A DNA stretch of 64,000 nucleotides from NCBI RefSeq assembly GCF_008086045.1, contig NZ_VSEY01000013.1:186001-250000 (forward strand). The letters run 5' to 3'. Shown in pieces: positions 8,643-16,565 of this stretch; within the stretch, counting starts at the first letter, position 1, and every line of letters begins with the position of its first letter. Made by a program: the position numbers and the translations under genes. This stretch comes from Nonomuraea sp. PA05. GTDB lineage: Bacteria > Actinomycetota > Actinomycetes > Streptosporangiales > Streptosporangiaceae. The notes under the pieces are model-generated. The model was given only the letters and a program-made list of their open reading frames with translations. It was not told where the DNA came from and ran no database searches.

Positions 8643-9806
8643 TCAGCCGAGGGCCGGGCCCGGGATCGGAGCGTAGCCGCCGAACTTGTGCGGCGGCAGG
8701 ACTGAGGGACCGGGCTCGATGTTCAAGCCCAGGGATCCACTGGTGAGGCGGGCCAGCAGGAACCCGGTGCCCGGAGCGTTGGGGCCGGTGCCGAACGCCG
8801 CCGGGTTGCCGGTGACCGTGCCGTCGATCCGCTCGAAGCCGCGGAAGGCCGCGCCCGGGGCGGTCGTTTTGTTGACATAGAGGGCGTCATCGGCGCCCCG
8901 GGCGTAGTAGGCGGTGACATTGGCCTGGAAACTGATGGCGATGTCGCTGGTGACGGTGCCGCCGAGCGGCTTCCAGACGTACGGGACGGTGTACAGGTTG
9001 AGCGTCCACAGACCGTTGTCCGCGCCTCGGGCGGCGATGAAACCGCCGCCGAAGACGGCGTCCTCTGCGACGGCGATGTTGCTGGTCACCTGCAGATCGG
9101 CGAGCGGCTCGAAACCGGAGACGCCGCTGGTGCTCACCCTGTTGACGTAGACGCGGTGGTCGGCTCCCCGGATGAACACCCGGATGGTGTCGATCGGGAC
9201 GACGAAGGTGCGGGTGGCGGTGATGTCGCTGGTGGCGTAGCCGCCGAGGCTGTTCCAGCCACTCCACGCGCCGCCGTTGAGGTTGTTGGTCCACACGGCG
9301 CCGTCGGTGCCGCGAGCGAAGATCCGCACGCTGGTCGGCGGCACGAGGTTGGGGACGATCGCCTCGACGTCGCCGGTCACGGTCAGGCCGGGCACCTGCG
9401 AGTAGCCGGTGACGGCGCCGGACGGGGTGATCGTGTTGGTGTACACCTGGTCGTCGGTGCCGCGGACGAAGAAGTGCGTGCCGTCCGAGTTCACCACCAC
9501 CGACGGATCGCCGACGATCACGCCGCCGAGCGACTGGAAGGCGCCGAAGGTGGAGCCGGAGCGGGGGCTGTACAGCAGCGAGCCGTCGGCGCCGCGTACG
9601 GCGACGCCGGTCGCGACGGGGGTGCTGGCGCGGTTGAAGGCCACGGCGGGGGTGCCGAGGTCTGGGAGGTCGGCCGCGTACGGCGGCGGGACGGCGGAGG
9701 TGGAAGGGGATGCGGAGGCGGAGGGCGCGAGCGCCAGAACTCCTGCGGCGACGGCCAGGATCACGCCTGCCGTCAGGGTCTTGCGTAACCAGTGAGGCTC
9801 GGTCAT
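8643..9806 (-). CDS. Secreted seven-repeat beta-propeller, PLL-like lectin
   Basis: This 387-residue protein begins with a signal peptide (basic MTEPHWLRK, hydrophobic core, cleavage near ASA, about residue 33). The mature part holds about seven repeats of 45-50 residues, each with a core like ARGTDGAVWTN or VRGTDDQVYTN followed by a strand such as WSGWNSLGG. This pattern resembles tectonin and PLL-type bacterial lectins, seven-bladed propellers that bind sugars between blades. The last repeat is degenerate (LARLTSGSLGLNI). Sugar binding is inferred from the repeat pattern. It is monocistronic, with no obvious partner gene. Confidence 0.75.
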   Translation of the reverse strand: MTEPHWLRKTLTAGVILAVAAGVLALAPSASASPSTSAVPPPYAADLPDLGTPAVAFNRASTPVATGVAVRGADGSLLYSPRSGSTFGAFQSLGGVIVGDPSVVVNSDGTHFFVRGTDDQVYTNTITPSGAVTGYSQVPGLTVTGDVEAIVPNLVPPTSVRIFARGTDGAVWTNNLNGGAWSGWNSLGGYATSDITATRTFVVPIDTIRVFIRGADHRVYVNRVSTSGVSGFEPLADLQVTSNIAVAEDAVFGGGFIAARGADNGLWTLNLYTVPYVWKPLGGTVTSDIAISFQANVTAYYARGADDALYVNKTTAPGAAFRGFERIDGTVTGNPAAFGTGPNAPGTGFLLARLTSGSLGLNIEPGPSVLPPHKFGGYAPIPGPALG

Positions 9807-10140
9807 CGAAGTCCCTTCTTTGGAGAGGTGACCCGTATTCGTTCATGGACGGCATGTGGATCACCGGCGGCGCGTGAAGATCGGCTGGGGGTCAGGTCTC
9901 GCAGACGAGGCGGGGCGGTGCCGGCCAGGTTGGGCGAGCTGGGAGTGGTTCTGGCCGGCCGGTATCGGGAGGACCGGACGTGCCGCGAATTCCGCGCTGG
10001 AGCCCCTGGGGACGCTGCTCGGCACCCCAGTCCGGCAGCTTGGCGGGGGGCGCTCGACATGATGTACGTGAACGAGCGGGCACTTCGGGCTGCGTCTGGG
10101 CCGCCGGGAGGTGTCCCGGCGCAGCGGCCCGGCCTCGGCC
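9807..10140. other. Stretch without a recognisable gene
   Basis: This stretch lies downstream of the Clp N-domain relic. A minus-strand frame continues through it from the relic to 9892, but its translation is Pro/Arg-rich and unlike any Clp protein. It also contains the upstream region of the lectin gene. Confidence 0.5.
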
Positions 10141-10239
10141 CAGATGCTCGGTACCGATGTGATCGTGACCGAGCATTCTGGCCTCGTCCTGGGACGGCAC
10201 GAGGACGCGCCGCGCCCGATCGGTCAACTTCTGGAACAT
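10141..10239 (-). pseudogene. Relic of a Clp N-terminal domain gene
   Basis: From the ATG at 10237-10239 the first 33 codons give MFQKLTDRARRVLVPSQDEA and then RMLGHDHIGTEHL. This closely matches the start of the ClpC/Clp-N repeat domain (family consensus of the type FTDRARRVVVLAQEEARMLNHNYIGTEH). After the EHL the frame turns into unrelated Pro/Arg-rich sequence and lacks the expected LLLGL helix and second repeat. I therefore read it as a 5' fragment of a decayed Clp-N gene, not a working protein. It starts 5 nt after the stop of the preceding minus-strand gene. Confidence 0.6.
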
Positions 10240-10243
10240 GCCG

Positions 10244-10669
10244 TCACTCCCCGGGGAAGGCGCCGCTGAGGCAGGCTTTGACGAAGTTGCCCTTCACGTG
10301 TTCCCGCCAGATATCGGAGACGCTGCCGTCCGGGTTGTCGGCGGGTATGTCGTCGCCGGCCCCGCCGCTGTCATAGGCCTGCTCGCAATGCGCGGCGTCA
10401 ACACGTACGTCACGGATGCGAAGCTGCTGGTGGGCGTCGGCGCCACGGCGGCCGGCCGTCCGCAGATGGCTCAGGCGTTCGTCCATGGTGAGGCCGTGAC
10501 CATCCACGGCGATGCCGCAGCCGGCTACGGCCGTGGCCATGACGGCGGCGATCACCACGGTGCTTCGCCGCCGGCCCGGAAACGTGTTCGTGCGTACCCG
10601 GCCACTGCTGCGACCAGCGCCGCTGCCGGCGGTACGGCGCTGCGAGTTCACCGCGACGGCATCACTCAT
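10244..10669 (-). CDS. Hypothetical membrane-anchored or lipoprotein-like protein
   Basis: This frame of 141 residues from an ATG at 10667-10669 (an in-frame GTG exists at 10699) has a basic N-terminus ending PGRRR, then a hydrophobic segment (TVVIAAVMATAVAGCG, about residues 36-51) whose end resembles a lipobox. The remainder is hydrophilic with two Cys (AHCEQAYDSG and VKACLSGAF). I recognise no family. Downstream is the Clp-N relic and upstream another relic, so the gene sits in a patch of decaying sequence and may itself be unimportant. Confidence 0.45.
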   Translation of the reverse strand: MSDAVAVNSQRRTAGSGAGRSSGRVRTNTFPGRRRSTVVIAAVMATAVAGCGIAVDGHGLTMDERLSHLRTAGRRGADAHQQLRIRDVRVDAAHCEQAYDSGGAGDDIPADNPDGSVSDIWREHVKGNFVKACLSGAFPGE

Positions 10670-10737
10670 GGCCCCACCGCTTCTGGACTGGCCCGACACC
10701 CGCGAGCGATTCCGCGAGTGAGGGCTCTCCGGAACGC

Positions 10738-10918
10738 CGAGCCACCACCCGAGTCATCGGTTGTGGTGCCGCCGGAGAACTTGACCCAGACGCTGGTGAA
10801 CGCGGTGACGGAGTGGGCAGAGGCGTGATCTCCTCGTTCTTCACCGCATGGCCGTTCCCCGGGTGGCCGAGGCGGTGGTGGGGGTAAGGAGCGCCGCGGT
10901 GCCGATCGTCGGCTTCAC
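10738..10918 (-). pseudogene. Collapsed copy of the secreted-domain gene found at 56215-56625
   Basis: On the minus strand a GTG at 10916-10918 opens VKPTIGTAALLTPTTASAT, which resembles the signal-peptide end of the gene at 56215. After a shift of frame the DNA reads VKNEEITPL, sharing a run of about 24 identical bases with that gene, and after a further shift it reads VWVKFSGGTTTDDSGGG, matching its C-terminus YVKFSGGTKTADSGGG. The Cys-containing middle is missing. This is a deleted, frameshifted paralogue. Confidence 0.65.
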
Positions 10919-11091
10919 GGACTTTCGTTCCCATGTGCGAGGCCCTCACGTGGCAGTTCTCGTCTGAAGAGACGCGGTAGCCATCCTGCGCCACCGCACC
11001 CCCCGTGTCGTCGGCACAGAGCGCAGGTCTCTTGGCGACGAGCGCAGTCCCGTGGTGGTCCGGCGTGATGCCGGCGTCCGGTCCCGCGTCG

Positions 11092-12213
11092 TTACGCGAA
11101 CGCCTGCTGCCGATGTTCGCGCGGGCTCATGCCGTAAGCGCCACGGAACGCGCGGCTGAAGTCGGCCGTGGTCTTGAAGCCCCAGCGAAGCGCGATCTCG
11201 CCGATCGGCCGGTCCTTCAGACGCGGGTCGGCGAGGTCGGCTCGGGAGCGTTCGAGCCGGCGTCGCCGGATGGTCGCGCTGACGGTCTCGGGCCGCTGCT
11301 GGAAAAGTACATGCAGGGTGCGTACGGAGATGTGATGGTGCTCGGCGATGACGGCCGGGCCCAGGCCGGGGTCGCCGAGGTGGTGGTCGATGTAGGCGTC
11401 GATGCGTGCGGCGAGCACGCGATGATGGCTGTCGCCCGGCAGCTGGCGGCCGGGGTCAAGGTGGCCGGCGAGGAACGCGGCGGCCAGGTCCAGGGCGATG
11501 GTGCCCAGGCGAGGCAGGTCCGCCGGGTCGCAGTCGGCGGCCTGCTCGCGTACCCCGGTGAGATAGCGCGTCAGAATGGCTCCCGTGCCGGACCTGGCAG
11601 GCAGTTTGCGTGCCAGCAGTCGGTCCACCTTGTCATGGGGCAGCGGCAACGCCCGCTTCGGGATGAACATCAGGGTCAGCCGGGTCAGCTCGCCGGCGTC
11701 GACGAACTCGGTGGCGAAGGGGTGGGAGGTGCCGAACAGCGCGATGTCGCCGGCTTCCAGCACGGAGTCGTGGTGCCCTTGCTCCAGCCGTACGGGACTG
11801 TTGTGAACCAGGAAGAGCCAGTAGCCGTCCGGGTCGTGGCGCCGGATGAGAGCCGGGGTGCGTCGGCCTCTGAGCGGTGACGTCGCGTACTCGGCCACCC
11901 GTGCGACGGTCAGGTCGACCGAACGCGCCTGGCCCCGGAAGTCGTCGGCGTGTTCGGTGGACAGCGCGATCGGCGCGATCTCGTGGGAGGACAGGTGCGC
12001 CCACCACTCGAGGCGATCCTGCCTCGGCACCAGGTCTGTGGACACGGAGGCCACAGAACCGCGTCCGGCGCCGCGATGAATCCACGAGGTGTCGTAGGAG
12101 TGGTCGCACTCCGTCTCCGCGCCCTCCGGCTGAGCCGCAGGACCGAGGGCGGCGACGCCGCTCCCCCGTCTTGGCCGCACGCCTTCTACATCCCTGAAAG
12201 AGAGCTTTGACAC
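11092..12213 (-). CDS. AraC-family transcriptional regulator
   Basis: The C-terminal 100 residues form two AraC helix-turn-helix units (GPAVIAEHHHISVRTLHVLF and IGEIALRWGFKTTADFSRAF, ending MSPREHR). The N-terminal half resembles the AraC ligand-binding domain of the type starting with RLEWWAHLSSHEIAPI. The chosen start is a GTG at 12211-12213 with GAAAGG 9 nt upstream. This gives about 50 extra residues before the usual domain start; an internal GTG at 12054 fits the domain better but has no visible ribosome site. No target gene is obvious; the HTH-propeller gene is divergent, 293 bp away. Confidence 0.88.
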   Translation of the reverse strand: MSKLSFRDVEGVRPRRGSGVAALGPAAQPEGAETECDHSYDTSWIHRGAGRGSVASVSTDLVPRQDRLEWWAHLSSHEIAPIALSTEHADDFRGQARSVDLTVARVAEYATSPLRGRRTPALIRRHDPDGYWLFLVHNSPVRLEQGHHDSVLEAGDIALFGTSHPFATEFVDAGELTRLTLMFIPKRALPLPHDKVDRLLARKLPARSGTGAILTRYLTGVREQAADCDPADLPRLGTIALDLAAAFLAGHLDPGRQLPGDSHHRVLAARIDAYIDHHLGDPGLGPAVIAEHHHISVRTLHVLFQQRPETVSATIRRRRLERSRADLADPRLKDRPIGEIALRWGFKTTADFSRAFRGAYGMSPREHRQQAFA

Positions 12214-12391
12214 GATATTAGCCTTTCAATCCTGCGGCTCAATGAGCTGAACACCTGACGGGAACGGCACTCCCGCGATGCGGGGGGCGCACAGACGGAC
12301 GCGCGATGACGGGATCGATCAACGCCGTCCTTCCCGGGCGTGGCGGATCCAAGGGGACCGCTGCCGGCTTCGAGGCTGGCAGGTTCGATCG

Positions 12392-12455
12392 TTGTCCGTA
12401 ACAGTTCGACAGGAATTCGCTGATGAAGTGCGGACAACGCATTGTCCGCGGACAA
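12392..12455. promoter_or_regulatory. Cluster of four TTGTCCG half-sites
   Basis: TTGTCCG occurs at 12392-12398 and 12442-12448, and its complement CGGACAA at 12431-12437 and 12449-12455. The last two form the perfect palindrome TTGTCCGCGGACAA (12442-12455), and 12431-12448 is another inverted pair with a 4-bp spacer. The cluster is 52-115 bp before the GTG of the HTH-propeller gene and is a strong operator candidate for that protein or for the divergent AraC regulator. Confidence 0.7.
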
Positions 12456-12506
12456 CCGTTTCTGCTGCACTGATCAACGGTTCGAACGCGAGGAGAGGCT
12501 ACTGCG

Positions 12507-13865
12507 GTGACCGGCAGAGTGGGTAGACCTCAGGGTCGAGCGAGAGGCAGCAGCGAGCAGGCCAACGCGCTGGCGGAGTTTCTGCTGACGCTGACCGGCG
12601 GGATGACCATCCGTGAGCTCGCCGCGCGCTACCCGGTCGGCAAGACGCTGTGGGGCCAGTACCGGTCAGGCGAGAAGATCGTCCCGCTGGATCTGCTCAC
12701 CCGGCTGGTGAAGGACCACACACCGGATGAGCGCTCCTGCCTGCAGCGGCTGGAGACTGCCGCACGGCTGCACTCCGCGGCTCGCGACGCGGCGGCGGAG
12801 ACACCGGCCGCAACGACGCCGTCCACCGCCGCGACTCCACCGGTAAGGGAAGAGGCGATGGTCCCCGAGTCGCCCGGCGATGCCCCAGAAGCGGACGAAG
12901 CGCCGGTGAAGGGGCGCCGGCGCGGCCGCCCGCTGATGTTCGCCGCGGGTGGCCTTGTACTCGTCGCTCTCGCGCTCCTCATCCCCCTTGTCCAGCCAGG
13001 CCCGGCCGGTACGCCCGTCGCGGGCACCTCGCTCGCGGAAGGCGGCGTCTTCGCCATCGGAGCAGGTGGACAAGGCATCTTCCAATGGGACGGTACGGAC
13101 GCGGCGGGGTGGACCAGAATCGGCGAGCACGCCACACACCTCTGGTCCGGGCCCGCGGGCCTGTTCGCCGCCGGCACGGACAACCGGCTTCACAGGTACG
13201 GTGGACGGCCCGGCCTCTGGTCGGCCATCGGCGACGCGGGCCACGACATCGCGGTCAGCGGTAACGCTGTCTACCGGCTGGACGCGAACCGCGAGGCCGT
13301 CCGGGTGTGGGACGGGCATGGCACGTCCTGGACACAGATAGGAGGTCCCGCCGCACGCTTGTACGGCGGCGATCCCGGCCTGTTCGCGACCGACCCGAAC
13401 GACGGACGGATCTTCCGTTACCTTGGCAGCCCCGGTCATTGGGAGTTCGTCGGCACCGCCGGAGCTTCGTTCGCGCTGACCGGCAGCGACCTGTACGGGC
13501 TCAACCCGGAACGCACGGCAGTCAACCGCTGGGTGCCTGAGCAGCAACCGGCTCCCGTGCTGCCCTGGGTGCACGCCGCCGGTCCGGCGGGCACCCTGTA
13601 CGGGGGCGCCTCGGGGCTCTACTCCACCGATCCGTCGGGCAGGAGGCTGCGCATCCTCTCGCCGGAGGCCGGAAGTCCGGGCACCGGCCAGGGCTGGCGG
13701 GACATCGGCGCGGCGGGCGCGGAAGTCGGCGTCGGCCGGCGGGGGGTGTACGTCCTGACCGCCGACCGCTCGGAGATCGTCCAGTGGTCCCGTGACACGG
13801 CTGCCTGGCGCCGCGTCGGAGGCCCGGCCCAGGCTCTGGCAGTGACCTCGCCGCCCGGGGACTGA
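12507..13865 (+). CDS. One-component HTH-transmembrane-propeller protein
   Basis: This 452-residue protein starts at a GTG preceded by GAGGAGAGG. Residues 15-75 form a small helical DNA-binding-like domain (EFLLTLTGGMTIRELAARYP, VGKTLWGQYRSGEKIVPLDL) of the type found at the N-terminus of actinobacterial membrane regulators. A disordered Ala/Pro/Thr linker follows, then one membrane helix (about 151-170, LMFAAGGLVLVALALLIPLV) and an extracytoplasmic region of at least six repeats (units such as GPAARLYGGDPGLFATDPNDG) resembling a beta-propeller. The layout suggests a sensor that couples an external signal to DNA binding. The TTGTCCG cluster upstream suggests autoregulation. Ligand and targets are unknown. 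Confidence 0.7.
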   Translation: MTGRVGRPQGRARGSSEQANALAEFLLTLTGGMTIRELAARYPVGKTLWGQYRSGEKIVPLDLLTRLVKDHTPDERSCLQRLETAARLHSAARDAAAETPAATTPSTAATPPVREEAMVPESPGDAPEADEAPVKGRRRGRPLMFAAGGLVLVALALLIPLVQPGPAGTPVAGTSLAEGGVFAIGAGGQGIFQWDGTDAAGWTRIGEHATHLWSGPAGLFAAGTDNRLHRYGGRPGLWSAIGDAGHDIAVSGNAVYRLDANREAVRVWDGHGTSWTQIGGPAARLYGGDPGLFATDPNDGRIFRYLGSPGHWEFVGTAGASFALTGSDLYGLNPERTAVNRWVPEQQPAPVLPWVHAAGPAGTLYGGASGLYSTDPSGRRLRILSPEAGSPGTGQGWRDIGAAGAEVGVGRRGVYVLTADRSEIVQWSRDTAAWRRVGGPAQALAVTSPPGD

Positions 13866-13892
13866 GCCGCCGCTCCGGCTATCGATCAGCGG

Positions 13893-14411
13893 CTAACGTT
13901 CAGCGAGGTCGCGGTAGGTGTCTCTGACGACCAGGAGGCGGTCGCGGCGGAAGCGGGGTGGCTCGGCATCCCGCACCTCCCGCCCGCGTGCGGACCAGAA
14001 GGCCTCAGCAGGGACGTCGTCCTGCCCCTCGGGGATGAACTTGAGCACTTCGTCCATGGCCGCGCGCGCCATGGAGAGCGTACGGCGAGCGCTCACCGGA
14101 TCTTCGGGAACGTTGCCGGCGGTGAAGTCGGCGAGCCACATCCACTCCCCCGCGTCGAGCAGTTGAGAGGCCTCAGGGCCGCCGAAGGCCGGCCAGCCGG
14201 TCGGGATGGTCTCGCGCCGGGGCAGCGAGAAGTGGTGTTCCCGTTCTGTCTCGCAGCCTTCGCAGATCCCCGAGTAGCGCTTGACCAGCGATCCTCCAAG
14301 GCTCACCACGCCGCTGTCCCAATCGGTCTCCACTGAGCCGCACTCGCACGGGTTCAGGTCGAGGTACACGAGAGCCTCGTCGCGGGTGCGGGCAACCGGC
14401 CATTGCGTCAC
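13893..14411 (-). CDS. Hypothetical protein with CxC...CxxC pair
   Basis: This 172-residue soluble protein is predicted from a GTG at 14409-14411. It has a Cys motif NPCECGS near residue 22 and ICEGCE near residue 49, spaced as in a zinc ribbon, followed by an alpha-helical C-terminal half. No signal peptide or membrane segment is seen. I recognise no named family. It is divergent from the SseB-like gene, 46 bp away, and borders the toxin locus, so a role in that locus is possible but unsupported. Confidence 0.65.
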   Translation of the reverse strand: MTQWPVARTRDEALVYLDLNPCECGSVETDWDSGVVSLGGSLVKRYSGICEGCETEREHHFSLPRRETIPTGWPAFGGPEASQLLDAGEWMWLADFTAGNVPEDPVSARRTLSMARAAMDEVLKFIPEGQDDVPAEAFWSARGREVRDAEPPRFRRDRLLVVRDTYRDLAER

Positions 14412-14457
14412 ACGCGCAACCTACAGGGAGCCGGCGCGAACGCACTACTGTGTCGCC

Positions 14458-15327
14458 ATGCGGGCACCCACACCGATGGAGGAGCGGCTCCAGGAGGCGC
14501 ACGAGCGAGGAGACCTGACCGCCTGCCTGACGCTGTTACGGTTCGCCGACTTCGCCTGCCCGGTGAGTGACGCCGCCGCCAGAGGCGAGCAGCAGGTGGC
14601 CTGGCCGACCGTGACGGGCGCCGATCGGGTCTGGGTGGCCGTCTACACCTCGGCGGAGGCGATGCGCGAGGCCACGGGCGGCGCCGTCGGGCACTTCCGG
14701 GTCCTCTCGCTGGTCGAGCTCGCGGCGGGCTGGCCCGATCCGCGCTGGGGGCTGGCGGTCAACCCCGGGTGCGAGCCGTCGTTCCTGCTCGAGCCGGGCA
14801 CGCTCGCGCGGCTGGCGGTGCCCACGCTGGAGCAGGACCTGGCGGCCGAGCCTGGCAGCGGCATCCCGATCGTGCAGAAACTGCTGCAGGTCACGCAGCT
14901 CCAGGAACTCCTGGACGAAGAGCACCCGCTGATCTCCGGCTACTGCCATCACGCCCTGGACGTCGCGCACATCGCGACGCCCTCCGTCCTCGCCGACGCA
15001 CTGCTCCAGGAGGACACGCTCACCGCGCAGGGCGCGGTCAACCTGTTGCGCTGGCCGGCGATCGGGCTGGAGCTCTATCGCACCCCGTACGGCGGCACCG
15101 ACGAAGCAGGGCGCGCGGCGGTGGCAGGCTGGGTCGTGGAGGAAGCGCCGTTCGCCGGGATGGGCCTGGTGGCGAACGCGAGCCAGACCATCAGGGAGTA
15201 CAAGATCGACGCCATCGCTCTTCCCCACGCCGCGGAGATCGTGGAGCTGGCGGCCGACGGGCAGGAACGTACGCGGGCCAGGTACGACGCCGACCACGGC
15301 CGCTGGATCCTGGTGGAGGGCGAGTGA
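14458..15327 (+). CDS. SseB N-terminal-domain-like protein
   Basis: This 289-residue cytosolic protein starts at an ATG at 14458. Residues 5-120 have the SseB N-terminal pattern: a short helical start, the strand RVWVAVYTSAEAM, and the segment WGLAVNPGCEPSFLLEPG, where LAVNPG is typical. The C-terminal half (from about residue 165) may be a second, unrecognised domain. In actinobacteria SseB-like proteins often neighbour secretion and toxin loci, which is the context here. It overlaps the next gene by 4 nt (GTGA), so the two are coupled. It may be a chaperone- or immunity-type accessory of the toxin, but this is inference. Confidence 0.65.
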   Translation: MRAPTPMEERLQEAHERGDLTACLTLLRFADFACPVSDAAARGEQQVAWPTVTGADRVWVAVYTSAEAMREATGGAVGHFRVLSLVELAAGWPDPRWGLAVNPGCEPSFLLEPGTLARLAVPTLEQDLAAEPGSGIPIVQKLLQVTQLQELLDEEHPLISGYCHHALDVAHIATPSVLADALLQEDTLTAQGAVNLLRWPAIGLELYRTPYGGTDEAGRAAVAGWVVEEAPFAGMGLVANASQTIREYKIDAIALPHAAEIVELAADGQERTRARYDADHGRWILVEGE

Positions 15328-15713
15328 GTCAGCCGTCGTACCGGGCCCGCTGGTCCGGAACGGACTACGAGGCGTCTCCGGACCTCGCCGGCGGCCGGCT
15401 CCGGATGCGCCTGTACGGCACGGCGCCCGCGGACGGCTTCGAGGAGATCGGCCCCGGCCGGTTCCTGCGCACGGTGCCGGCGGCGGACTGCTCCGCGATC
15501 TGGCATGTGACCACGGTCTGCGAGTGGCGTGGCGCTCCCTTTCTGGTGCACACGACGCACGGGACGCGGTTGCTCATCGAGTACACCGGCGGCGACGCGC
15601 TTCAGGCCGCCGGACTCGGTCTGGAACGGGTCGAACGCGGCGTGTACCGCCTCTGGGTGCGGCGCGACGAGGTGATGGCGATGAGCGAGAAGGCCGTGCC
15701 GGTGAGGACATAG
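15324..15713 (+). CDS. Small conserved-looking protein, candidate accessory or immunity gene
   Basis: This 129-residue protein starts at a GTG with GGAGGG just upstream and overlaps the SseB-like stop. It begins SYRARWSGTDYEASPD after the first residues, and continues as a mixed beta-rich protein with two Cys (PAADCSAIW, TTVCEWRG). No signal peptide is seen. I do not recognise a named family. Small beta-rich cytosolic proteins translationally coupled to toxin loci are often immunity proteins, but nothing here proves that. Confidence 0.65.
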   Translation: MSQPSYRARWSGTDYEASPDLAGGRLRMRLYGTAPADGFEEIGPGRFLRTVPAADCSAIWHVTTVCEWRGAPFLVHTTHGTRLLIEYTGGDALQAAGLGLERVERGVYRLWVRRDEVMAMSEKAVPVRT

Positions 15714-15816
15714 CACAGAGCGCGGCGTTTGTTGGCATGTGACGCAGAAGGTGCTCGCGGACCTTTCTCACCATGATCCATCGCCGCTATGGTCACCCCC
15801 AGCTAGGGGGTGTGCG

Positions 15817-16224
15817 TTGCTGGAAGACCGTGATGTGGCAGGGCTGCGGGCTTACGCCGATGAGCTGCGCGACACTTTCATGCGCATGCAGCGCGAGGCG
15901 AGCGACCTCAACGCGCGGGCCCAGGCGATCCGGATCACCGAGAAGTCGCTCGACGGGCTGGTCTCGGCCACCGTCAGCGTCCGCGGCGAGCTGATCAGGC
16001 TGGATCTCGACCCTCGCGTGTTCCGGCGTCCCGATGCCAGAGGCCTGGCGGACACGATCACCGACACGGTGCGGCGAGCCGCCGCCAGGGCCGTCGAGGA
16101 ACTGGTCGAGCTGTTCGAACCGGTGATACCGCCCGAACAACTGCGCGCCCATCTGGACGGCGATCTGGACACCGTGCTGGATCAGCTCTCCAGCGGCATG
16201 TCGGGGGAAGGACGCCGCCAATGA
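15817..16224 (+). CDS. YbaB/EbfC-like protein of the toxin operon
   Basis: The 135-residue product resembles the YbaB/EbfC family of small nucleoid-associated proteins: a long N-terminal helix, the strand pair LVSATVSVRGELIRLDLDPR and a C-terminal helix (ADTITDTVRRAAARAVEELV). I chose the TTG at 15817 because AGGGGG precedes it by 6 nt; an in-frame GTG at 15739 lacks such a site. YbaB-like genes recur next to WXG100 genes in actinobacterial T7SS loci, and a second one is present here at 48577. It overlaps the next gene by ATGA. Confidence 0.78.
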   Translation: MLEDRDVAGLRAYADELRDTFMRMQREASDLNARAQAIRITEKSLDGLVSATVSVRGELIRLDLDPRVFRRPDARGLADTITDTVRRAAARAVEELVELFEPVIPPEQLRAHLDGDLDTVLDQLSSGMSGEGRRQ

Positions 16225-16565
16225 CCACCGGCGACTCCGCGGACGTGCACGTCCGCGCAACGATCACCTCCAGCCTGAACCACTGGGACGCCATGGCGGC
16301 CGACCTGAGCGCCTCCTGGCCCGGCATCGCCGCGCGAATCCGCGCGTTGAACGCCGTCCACCCTCAGGGCGACGGCGCCGACGGCAAGTCCTTCGACATG
16401 AACTACCTGGCCGGCGGCGGCCCGGAGAAGTTCCTGCGTGAAACCGAAGACCTGATCAAGGAGATCTCCGGCTCCGGCCCGCTGCTGCGCGCGACGGTGA
16501 CCAACACGCTCACCGCCGAGCAGGCGATCGAGCTCGGCCTCGCGAACACTTACCGCCAGGCATGA
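16221..16565 (+). CDS. Small WXG-type helical partner of the giant toxin
   Basis: This 114-residue protein is helical, has a Trp-Pro-Gly (SASWPGIAARI) in place of a classical WXG, and lacks a signal peptide. Its size and position (ATGA overlap with the YbaB-like gene before it and the giant gene after it) fit an ESX-type partner that pairs with the WXG-like N-terminus of the large protein for export. The sequence similarity to WXG100 is weak, so this rests on size, helix content and context. Confidence 0.6.
   Translation: MTTGDSADVHVRATITSSLNHWDAMAADLSASWPGIAARIRALNAVHPQGDGADGKSFDMNYLAGGGPEKFLRETEDLIKEISGSGPLLRATVTNTLTAEQAIELGLANTYRQA

Noticed and set aside
8357..8746. Small plus-strand frame in the gap before the lectin gene
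   Set aside because: Arg/Ser/Pro-rich, no start signal, overlaps the end of the lectin gene antisense.
10244..10699. GTG at 10699 as start of the small membrane-type gene
   Set aside because: The ATG at 10669 is closer to the hydrophobic segment; neither has a strong ribosome site, so the shorter form was used.
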